Source of the DNA: Thermoplasmata archaeon
Lineage (GTDB): Archaea > Thermoplasmatota > Thermoplasmata > Thermoplasmatales > Thermoplasmataceae
Reading direction: 5' to 3'
NCBI GenBank assembly: GCA_021797025.1
Contig: JAKAAK010000083.1
Coordinates: 1 to 11,739 of the forward strand
DNA length: 11,739 nt
The notes below the pieces were generated by a model that had not been told where the DNA came from, searched no databases, and saw nothing but the letters and a program-made list of their open reading frames with translations. Shown piece by piece: positions 6,597 to 11,739 of the stretch. A program made the translations under genes and the position numbers. The stretch's first letter is position 1. Every line of letters starts with the position of its first letter.

Positions 6597-7112
6597 ATGT
6601 CTAGAAAATCAATAAATAAGCATGTTTCAGAAGAAGCAGTAATGCCAATTCTGTATCTAACTATTGGAATACCGGGATCTGGCAAGTCCACATGGACAAT
6701 GAATAACCTAGCTAATACTTGCAAAATTATAGCCCTAGACAATATAAGAAAGGAGGTCTATGGATTTTTCCCACAGGAATTGGATGACGAACTAGAAAAG
6801 AAAATTTGGGATATAGCCACTTTGAGCTCTGTAGAATCACTTCATGCCGGCACCAATACGGTCATCGATTCTATGGCTCTGACAAAATCGTTTAGGCGAA
6901 GAATAATTTCAGGTATTGAATCTATCTGTATGGCGAAATTCTATTTGATTGCTGTTTTTCTTGATACTCCGCTAAATATAGCTTTGGATAGGAATTCAAA
7001 ACGTGAAAAAAAGGTTTTAGAAACTACTATCAGAAATCTCGCTGCCTTTTTAGAGGCACCATCTGAAGATGAAGGGTTCCAGGAAATAATAAGAATCATT
7101 CCTGAGTTATAG
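6597..7112 (+). CDS. Small P-loop kinase, polynucleotide-kinase-like (AAA_33 type)
   Basis: A 171-residue ATP-binding kinase. The Walker A is GIPGSGKST (residues 24-32, Lys30). LDNIRKEVYG (47-56) resembles the D..R....G acceptor-site motif of polynucleotide kinases. VIDSMALTKSFRR (89-101) matches the strand that carries Asp91. RNSKREKK (132-139) is a lid with arginines, followed by AP..DEGFQEI, the P...EGF ending common in T4 Pnkp-like kinases. The family phosphorylates 5'-hydroxyls of RNA/DNA or hydroxyls of small molecules; this minimal single-domain form does not tell which. ATG 6597 is supported by GGGTGAT (6585-6591), a good anti-16S match spaced 5 nt; the later ATG at 6642 would also keep the P-loop. 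It is the last gene of the unit and meets the glycosyltransferase tail to tail across 7 nt. Confidence 0.8.
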   Translation: MSRKSINKHVSEEAVMPILYLTIGIPGSGKSTWTMNNLANTCKIIALDNIRKEVYGFFPQELDDELEKKIWDIATLSSVESLHAGTNTVIDSMALTKSFRRRIISGIESICMAKFYLIAVFLDTPLNIALDRNSKREKKVLETTIRNLAAFLEAPSEDEGFQEIIRIIPEL

Positions 7113-7119
7113 GAATAAT

Positions 7120-8424
7120 CTACTTTTTTTTAGTTTTATACTGAGAGATGAGTTCACTGTATATGTCCATTATTTTATTTACATGTTCTTTTACTGATGG
7201 GACATCCCCAGTTAGAGAAAACGCATATCCCCTATTTCCAAGTTTAATAACGGCATCAGGATTGGTTATGGCATAATCCATTTTATTTGCTAGGGAATTA
7301 GTGTTTCTGAAATTAAATAATACTCCATTAACCCCTTCATGGACGTATTCTGCCATTCCACCCGTATTGGCTGTTATGATTGGCACTCTGGCCTGCTGTG
7401 CTTCATGTATCACAAGGGGAGAATTTTCAAGCCAAATAGATGGTACTACAATACAATCCACGTTGTTGAAAACCTCTTCTACTATTCTATCACTATTGAA
7501 TTCTCCCATCCACTGTATTCTTGTGTATACTTGCTCCCCTAAAGAAATAGCAAATTTCTTTAAATATGGTGTGAACTCCCCCTTTTCCCTGCCCCATATA
7601 CGTAAAATTGTATTATTCTTTAATTTTGAAAAAGCCTCTATTAAAGATTTTATACCTTTGGCCGGAATGTGTGTCCCTATATAACCAAAAACAAAAACCC
7701 CTGGCTCTCTAGTTCTTGCCCTACCTTTCAATCTTTTCAAGTCAAAGCCATAATCAAGGTAAATTACTTTATTTTCCTCACCAAAAGATGATAAAAAGGA
7801 ATCTGTTACAGTTTTCGATGGAGAAATAAAAAGATCAATGTTTTTTATTGCTTCCCTTGCAGCCGCCATTCTTTTATCTACCCAATATTTCCAGTAATCT
7901 TCATCAAAAGACCCGGTATATTCTCCAGTATGATAACGGGAATAACATACTGTGGCGCATTTTGAGTTTTCCTGTCCATCACATAAATTCCATGGCTCGC
8001 CACGAAGATTCATCTGCAAAAATTGTCCCCTGGGGCACATTAACCAGAAATCATGAAGTGTATAAATAGATGGTATTCCGTGTTCTCTGACTAGTTTCGG
8101 AAGTTTTAATGAAAGATGATTCAAATGCTGAAAATGAACGATGTCGGGCTCCACTTCTCTTAAAATTTCTTTAAATGCATTGTCCACCTCTTCACTAATA
8201 AACCGATCTTTTGTGCGTGCCAGATTTATTGTATAATGCTTAAAATTGGCATCGTATGTTTTCACTGCCAGATTATATTCTTCCAGGAATGGGTCTTCAA
8301 TTCTAGAAAAAACTGTAATTCTATGCCCTCTTGATAGCAACTCATTAACTATGGTGGATGTATAGTTTTCTGAACCTGCGTTGTAATCAGGAACATATCC
8401 ATGGATAACCTGTAAAATTTTCAT
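7120..8424 (-). CDS. GT4-family glycosyltransferase
   Basis: A 434-residue retaining GT-B glycosyltransferase of family GT4. The N-terminal acceptor domain starts MKILQVIHGY with the loop AGSENYT (16-22). TLHDFWLMCPR (121-131) is followed by Cys147, Cys155 and Cys159; this four-Cys insert (with Cys129) is common in a GT4 subgroup and may bind metal. The C-terminal donor domain has GYIGTHIPAKGI (246-257, the G..... KG. phosphate-binding region) and the EX7E motif ENSPLVIHE (Glu332, Glu340), followed by TGGMAEYV. It would transfer a sugar from a nucleotide donor to a lipid, glycan or small molecule in the cytosol or at the inner membrane face; no signal peptide or transmembrane helix is seen. 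The SDR at 1326 could supply its donor sugar. No Shine-Dalgarno motif precedes the ATG; the closest TATA-like stretch is TTTAAAA at 8454-8460, which would leave a leader of about 7 nt. Confidence 0.88.
   Translation of the reverse strand: MKILQVIHGYVPDYNAGSENYTSTIVNELLSRGHRITVFSRIEDPFLEEYNLAVKTYDANFKHYTINLARTKDRFISEEVDNAFKEILREVEPDIVHFQHLNHLSLKLPKLVREHGIPSIYTLHDFWLMCPRGQFLQMNLRGEPWNLCDGQENSKCATVCYSRYHTGEYTGSFDEDYWKYWVDKRMAAAREAIKNIDLFISPSKTVTDSFLSSFGEENKVIYLDYGFDLKRLKGRARTREPGVFVFGYIGTHIPAKGIKSLIEAFSKLKNNTILRIWGREKGEFTPYLKKFAISLGEQVYTRIQWMGEFNSDRIVEEVFNNVDCIVVPSIWLENSPLVIHEAQQARVPIITANTGGMAEYVHEGVNGVLFNFRNTNSLANKMDYAITNPDAVIKLGNRGYAFSLTGDVPSVKEHVNKIMDIYSELISQYKTKKK
7121..7138 (+). terminator. 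Possible T-rich terminator of the five-gene unit
   Basis: Just after the kinase stop the plus strand reads TAC, T8 (7124-7131), then AGTTTTA. Oligo-T runs suffice to terminate archaeal RNA polymerase. The run also encodes the lysine-rich C-terminus of the opposing glycosyltransferase, so it may be there for coding reasons. Confidence 0.4.
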
Positions 8425-8558
8425 TTTAATCTATATTTATATTACGTTGTAGGTTTTAAATTTTTGTTTCAGAATCTTACTTAAGCATTAAAAATTCAAT
8501 GGGCTTTATTATAACAAAGAGTTTTCAAACATTTGTCAACTCACCATATACATGATCT

Positions 8559-8711
8559 TCATGATATTCCGTATATTCTCAGGATTACAATGATCTTAAC
8601 AACCAGGGCATTTGAGTACTTCCTTGGCCTGTCTTCCGTAACTATTTGAGCCAACCTTTCAATAATCAACGGGATTTGGTTTGCAGCTGTATCCCACGAA
8701 TATTTGTCAAA
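8559..8711 (-). pseudogene. C-terminal remnant of a second glycosyltransferase
   Basis: Read on the minus strand, an open stretch of 50 codons ends at TGA (8561-8559). It begins with FDKYSWDTAANQIPLIIERL. The YSWD..A.Q pattern is the usual final helix of GT4 and related glycosyltransferases, where the protein normally ends. The following DRPRKYSNALVVKIIVILRI is basic and hydrophobic. An in-frame TAA (8714-8712) lies immediately upstream, and I could not find the preceding GT donor-domain motifs in any minus frame up to 8900. It therefore looks like the tail of a gene whose main body was deleted, not a simple frameshift. The intact GT4 gene lies just downstream on the same strand, suggesting a former run of glycosyltransferase genes. 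The match rests on one short motif, so an unrelated chance frame is possible. Confidence 0.45.
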
Positions 8712-8916
8712 TTAATAAATATGACAATTTTCGAACAATTGAGTAAAGATTGGACACTATTATATAACAATAAATAAAGTTGACCATACTGTAATTCTAC
8801 TGATGAGGGTGCTCCTCTCCACAATAATCTGATAACACCAGTTTAGAAAGTGTCAGCAATTCGTTAAGCATATTTTTCACAGTGATTATAGCATATTATT
8901 ACTAATTATGGTACTA

Positions 8917-8927
8917 TGTTTATATCC
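8917..8927 (+). promoter_or_regulatory. TATA box of the membrane-protein gene
   Basis: GTTTATATC is a strong archaeal TATA box centred near 8922, 25 nt before ATG 8947. That is the spacing expected for a leaderless transcript starting at or next to this ATG, and it argues against the upstream in-frame ATG at 8908. Confidence 0.55.
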
Positions 8928-8946
8928 TGTTCTGCAATTTACCCAT

Positions 8947-9579
8947 ATGTTTTCGGTAGTCTCTACAGCCTTTGTCACTTTCTCCACCATAGTAATATTC
9001 CTCCTTAGTGCTGGATTAACATTTTTCATTGTACGAAAATATCTTGCAAAGAAGCAGCTGAATCTTCTTTACTGGTCCTCAGGCCTCATAGTATTCACAA
9101 TTGCAGTTCTGCTGGAAATTCTCATGGCAAACAACATCTATGATAGATTCATTATAGACCTGTACCTGTTTCTGGTGGCAATCCTGGTCCAGTTCCTTGC
9201 CCTGGGTTCATTTGCCCTGTTTGGAAATAAAAAATTCCTGAATTATTATTATATCTATTCTATTCTTGCAACAGTATTCCTGATTGCAACCCTGGTGCTG
9301 TATCCCGTTGGCAACATAATAAGAAGCCACATAGTCTTCGGGGTTCTTCCGCTTGGTGTTACAATATCATCATCTGCCGTTACTTTCCCGGCTGCAGTAT
9401 TCATAATTATTATTGCAGCTATCAGCTATAAAAAATTCCACAGCAACAAGTTATTGAGCATCATAGCAGGTGTCCTTGTGGTTTCTGTGGCAGGCACATT
9501 ATTCATAGTAAAAATACCTGTATTCCTTTATTACGCTGAATTTGTAGGGATACTGCTTCTCTGGCTTGGATTCATGTAG
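8947..9579 (+). CDS. Seven-transmembrane-helix membrane protein, function unknown
   Basis: A 210-residue, very hydrophobic protein. From ATG 8947, seven helices can be drawn (residues approximate): 5-28, 39-60, 69-91, 98-121, 129-162 (long, with two prolines), 168-188 and 190-210, joined by short loops with Lys/Arg clusters (RKYLAKK after helix 1, YKKFHSNK after helix 5). It has no signal peptide apart from helix 1, and no catalytic motif. The last helix (FLYYAEFVGILLLWLGF) lacks a lysine, so it is not a retinal-binding rhodopsin. I do not recognise a named family; it resembles unannotated multi-helix proteins of Thermoplasmatales only in general character. The start at 8947 is favoured over ATG 8908 by the TATA box at about 8922. 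A separate promoter precedes the next gene, 30 nt downstream. Confidence 0.7.
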   Translation: MFSVVSTAFVTFSTIVIFLLSAGLTFFIVRKYLAKKQLNLLYWSSGLIVFTIAVLLEILMANNIYDRFIIDLYLFLVAILVQFLALGSFALFGNKKFLNYYYIYSILATVFLIATLVLYPVGNIIRSHIVFGVLPLGVTISSSAVTFPAAVFIIIIAAISYKKFHSNKLLSIIAGVLVVSVAGTLFIVKIPVFLYYAEFVGILLLWLGFM

Positions 9580-9590
9580 GTTTTTATTAA
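9580..9590 (+). promoter_or_regulatory. Candidate promoter of the mevalonate-pathway gene
   Basis: The 30-nt gap after the membrane-protein stop contains TTTTTATTAAA, centred about 25 nt before ATG 9610, the right spacing for a leaderless start. No Shine-Dalgarno motif precedes the ATG. Confidence 0.4.
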
Positions 9591-9609
9591 ATGTCATTAT
9601 TACCTTACC

Positions 9610-10710
9610 ATGGATTACAAATTTGAGGGGGAAACAATAAAGAGAAAACTTTCTGATTCTGGCATATACAGGCCACTGGATAATTATGACCCGGAACCTG
9701 AGGATAATAAAATCTCCACAGGTTACAGCTACCCCATAAAGGCATTTGAAAAGTTCCTGGGCTATTATGACAGCTATTACAATATTGCATATAATCCGTC
9801 CATTTCCTTCAACACGGATTTTTCCCTGATTTTCAGTGCCTGCAGATATAATAAGAATTCTGGGAATGATGATGTGATGCTGGATGGGAAGCCCGCTGAT
9901 AAATATATGGAAAGATACAGAAAGCCTCTGGAGTTTTTCAGGAAAAATAATAATATTAAAGGTTCATTCTCATTCTACATAAAGAGGTACAGAAAATACA
10001 GTGATGCCAAGGGTATGAGCGAATCCTCTGCGGTCGCATCAGCGGTTTCCAGGAGCATTGTAAAAAATATATTAGGTGAGGGCGCAGGCAGAGACGACAG
10101 CATAGTATCCAGGTATGCCAGGATGGTCTCTGGTTCAGGCACCAGGGCAGCCGTCAACGGGCCCTCAATATGGCTTTCATATCCAGGTATAAATGAAAAT
10201 GAATCCTATGCCGTTAAAATACCAGCAGATGTCACAAAAATAAACTATGCAATATTCCCAGCCAATATAGATTACCAGACCACCAGCGCACACTCCGAGT
10301 CCGTCAAATCTCCGTTTTACAATTCGTGGATAAGCGAAAAATACAGAAGGCTCAGTGATATAGTATCCAGAGGTTTCAATACAGAGGATCTCATGGAGAG
10401 GGGATTAGAGGATATGTTCAGCCTGAACTCTGTGCTCATGTCAAGAGGAAATATTGTCCAGACTCCAGAAAGCCTTGCATTGCTCAAAATATTCCTTGAA
10501 TTCAGGAAGAAAAATCCTGGAATATACATTACAGGAGATACTGGTCCTTCACTTATGGTCATGTCCAGCGATAAAAGACTGCTGGATGAATTCCTTGAGA
10601 TCAGCGGGGGAAATTACCTTAAAGGAGGCCACAACCCGGATGCCCATAAGAAGTATATGAATGAGTTCAGGAAAGAAGCGGAAGAGTACTTTTCATCACT
10701 CAATCAGTGA
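9610..10710 (+). CDS. Bisphosphomevalonate/diphosphomevalonate decarboxylase homologue (GHMP fold)
   Basis: A 366-residue member of the diphosphomevalonate decarboxylase (DMD) family, as used by Thermoplasma-type archaea to make isopentenyl phosphate for membrane lipids. KFLGYYD (residues 48-54) aligns with KYWGKRD of classical DMD, GMSESSAVASAV (135-146) is the GHMP phosphate loop, SGSGTRAAVNG (174-184) matches the GSGSACR segment, and TGDTGPS (308-314) matches FDAGPN. Two DMD catalytic residues are therefore kept, Lys48 and Asp310. The Thermoplasma mevalonate 3-kinase, a sister protein, has lost the equivalent Lys and Asp (Thr in place of Asp), so decarboxylase, probably on mevalonate 3,5-bisphosphate, is the better call. 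The alignment is by eye and the kinase alternative is not excluded. A short leaderless promoter precedes it. Its last 11 nt overlap the Hsp70 gene tail to tail. GC in a sampled line is about 45%, higher than much of the left-hand unit. Confidence 0.72.
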   Translation: MDYKFEGETIKRKLSDSGIYRPLDNYDPEPEDNKISTGYSYPIKAFEKFLGYYDSYYNIAYNPSISFNTDFSLIFSACRYNKNSGNDDVMLDGKPADKYMERYRKPLEFFRKNNNIKGSFSFYIKRYRKYSDAKGMSESSAVASAVSRSIVKNILGEGAGRDDSIVSRYARMVSGSGTRAAVNGPSIWLSYPGINENESYAVKIPADVTKINYAIFPANIDYQTTSAHSESVKSPFYNSWISEKYRRLSDIVSRGFNTEDLMERGLEDMFSLNSVLMSRGNIVQTPESLALLKIFLEFRKKNPGIYITGDTGPSLMVMSSDKRLLDEFLEISGGNYLKGGHNPDAHKKYMNEFRKEAEEYFSSLNQ

Positions 10711-11739
10711 TTCCGTATTCCTTTTCAATTTTCCTGGCAAGCTGTGACAGTAATCTGACATTTCCTGACTTTATTGCCTTGCTTATCCTTAGTATGTCTG
10801 TATTTACATTGTAATACACGGTTCCGGATGACAGCTGTTCATTTGCTATGACCTTCAGCCTGTGCAGCAGATCTTCAGACCTGTTCATTACCTCCGCCAT
10901 TTTCTTCATATCTGCGTCTCTTTTGAAGTATGCCTTTACTTTTTCCTTCATTTCCCTTATCTCTTCCGGGCTGTGCTGCATTGAATTCTCTATCTTTATT
11001 TCTTTGAATGACCCTGTATCCCTGTCCCTTGCAGATACTGTGAGTATGCCGTTTTTATCAACGCGGTAGGTGACATCTATAGATACCTCTCCCCTTGGAG
11101 CCGGTTTAATGCCGGTGAGTATGAATTTTCCCAGCTGGATATTGTCAGATCCCATTGGACGATCACCCTGAACAGCCTTTATCTCTATCTCTTTCTGGTA
11201 ATCCCTGATTGTGGTGAATGGCCGTGTTGCACTGCACGGTATCCTTGAATTTGCAGGAATCATGGGTATAACAATATCGTTGAGGATCACGCTTCCCAGG
11301 GTCAATGGAACGACGTCATGGACCCTGATCTTTGCAACTGCACCGTTCTCCGCATATGTATAGCCTGAGGCAATAATTGAAGCACCTGTTGCAACAGCAG
11401 TCTCTGGATTTATGCCCTTTGCAGCATGCATAGAAAGATAGTCCTCTATGGCTGATCTCAACTGCGGCATCTTCAGCTGCCCTCCTGTCAGGATTATAAC
11501 ATCAATATCCTTCCTGCTTACCCCGGACCCAGATAATGCCATGTCAATACATTTGAATATTTCTGGAAGTAGTGACCGGATAATGTCATTCATCTCAGTG
11601 GCTGACATTCCGTATAGTGTCTGCCCAGATTTTGCCACGCTTCCCGGTATCCTTATCTCTGCTTCATTACTCCCGGAAAGCTTGATTTTTAATTGCTCCG
11701 CCAGCACTTCAAGGGCTTCAGGGTAATTTTTCATTCCTT
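10700..11739 (-). CDS. Hsp70 (DnaK-like) chaperone, C-terminal two thirds (5' partial)
   Basis: The frame is open to the right edge; roughly 245 N-terminal residues, with the first ATPase lobe, are missing. Counting from the Met at 11734, the end of the nucleotide-binding domain shows LKIKLSGSNEAEI, DVIILTGGQLKMPQL (77-91) and NPETAVATGASIIASG (109-124). The substrate-binding beta domain begins DVVPLTLG and includes VQGDRP..SDNIQLGKF.LTGI.PAPRGEVSIDVTYRVDKNGILTVSARD. A short helical lid of about 95 residues ends the protein. It is clearly Hsp70 but departs from canonical DnaK: the interdomain linker reads AKIRVHDV in place of the hydrophobic VLLLDV, LGIET is LGSVI, and GGxTRMP is GGQLKMP. It could be a second, specialised Hsp70 rather than the main dnaK, so no symbol is given. 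No dnaJ follows it; the decarboxylase gene converges on it with an 11-nt overlap. Confidence 0.88.
   Translation of the reverse strand, partial: GMKNYPEALEVLAEQLKIKLSGSNEAEIRIPGSVAKSGQTLYGMSATEMNDIIRSLLPEIFKCIDMALSGSGVSRKDIDVIILTGGQLKMPQLRSAIEDYLSMHAAKGINPETAVATGASIIASGYTYAENGAVAKIRVHDVVPLTLGSVILNDIVIPMIPANSRIPCSATRPFTTIRDYQKEIEIKAVQGDRPMGSDNIQLGKFILTGIKPAPRGEVSIDVTYRVDKNGILTVSARDRDTGSFKEIKIENSMQHSPEEIREMKEKVKAYFKRDADMKKMAEVMNRSEDLLHRLKVIANEQLSSGTVYYNVNTDILRISKAIKSGNVRLLSQLARKIEKEYGITD

Larger units (their letters stand above)
8425..8946. other. AT-rich intergenic region with decayed coding sequence
   Basis: About 520 nt without an intact gene. It contains a glycosyltransferase-like stub on the minus strand (8559-8711), a short inverted repeat TTGTCA/TGACAA (8704-8709 / 8722-8727) around an AT-only loop, and the promoter of the membrane-protein gene at its right end. 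Otherwise it holds only frames under 30 codons. I see no tRNA, CRISPR repeat or transposase. Confidence 0.6.

Noticed and set aside
7113..7119. Minus-strand terminator for the glycosyltransferase in the convergent gap.
   Set aside because: The bases downstream of the stop on that strand lack a clear T-run; only the plus-strand T8 is convincing.
8704..8727. Short inverted repeat TTGTCA/TGACAA as an operator or transposon end.
   Set aside because: Only about 6 bp per arm with an AT-only loop, in an AT-rich region; no transposase or target duplication accompanies it.
8797..8880. Minus-strand short frame (24 residues from ATG 8871, or 27 from GTG 8880) with a leucine-rich amphipathic stretch.
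   Set aside because: No Shine-Dalgarno motif or TATA box at the right spacing, no recognisable family, and it lies in a decayed region; a chance frame is as likely.
8425..8946. tRNA gene, CRISPR array or insertion sequence in the largest gap.
   Set aside because: No T-loop/acceptor pairing, no regularly spaced repeats and no transposase motif could be found on either strand.

Overview
This is most likely a metagenomic or draft contig from an archaeon of the Thermoplasmatales (Ferroplasma/Picrophilus/Cuniculiplasma type). The grounds are ATA-rich isoleucine and AGG/AGA-rich arginine codons, TATA boxes about 25 nt upstream of start codons (leaderless transcription), and a decarboxylase of the Thermoplasma-type mevalonate pathway. 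Genes are cut at both edges: a MobA/MocA-like nucleotidyltransferase on the left and an Hsp70 on the right. The first 25 bases are the exact reverse complement of 91-115, which looks like a fold-back (chimeric) contig end.

Layout. 2-1144 (+): the C-terminal part of a MobA/MocA-like protein, then a nitrilase-superfamily amidohydrolase. 1145-1325: a 181-nt spacer with two TATA-box candidates. 1326-7112 (+): a tight five-gene unit consisting of an NAD-dependent sugar epimerase/dehydratase (SDR), a radical SAM/SPASM protein, a WG-repeat/O-methyltransferase fusion, a nucleotidyltransferase/tyrosine-phosphatase fusion, and a small polynucleotide-kinase-like P-loop kinase. These genes overlap or lie 6-27 nt apart, and most starts carry a Shine-Dalgarno motif. 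7120-8424 (-): a GT4 glycosyltransferase, convergent with the unit. 8425-8946: about 0.5 kb without an intact gene, holding what looks like the C-terminal stub of a second, decayed glycosyltransferase. 8947-9579 (+): a seven-helix membrane protein. 9610-10710 (+): a diphosphomevalonate-decarboxylase homologue, probably the bisphosphomevalonate decarboxylase of the archaeal pathway. 10700-11739 (-): the C-terminal two thirds of a divergent Hsp70, overlapping the decarboxylase gene tail to tail.

The 1326-7112 unit is the interesting part. It combines redox/epimerase, radical, methyl-transfer, nucleotidyl-transfer, phosphatase and kinase chemistry, with a glycosyltransferase beside it. That reads as a pathway building or modifying a small molecule (sugar, nucleoside or glycoconjugate), possibly through phosphorylated or nucleotidylated intermediates that are later dephosphorylated. 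No product can be named from sequence alone. The two multidomain fusions and the lower GC of parts of this unit (28-30% in some hand-counted 60-base lines, against 45-47% in lines from the right-hand core genes) suggest an accessory, possibly transferred, block next to housekeeping genes.
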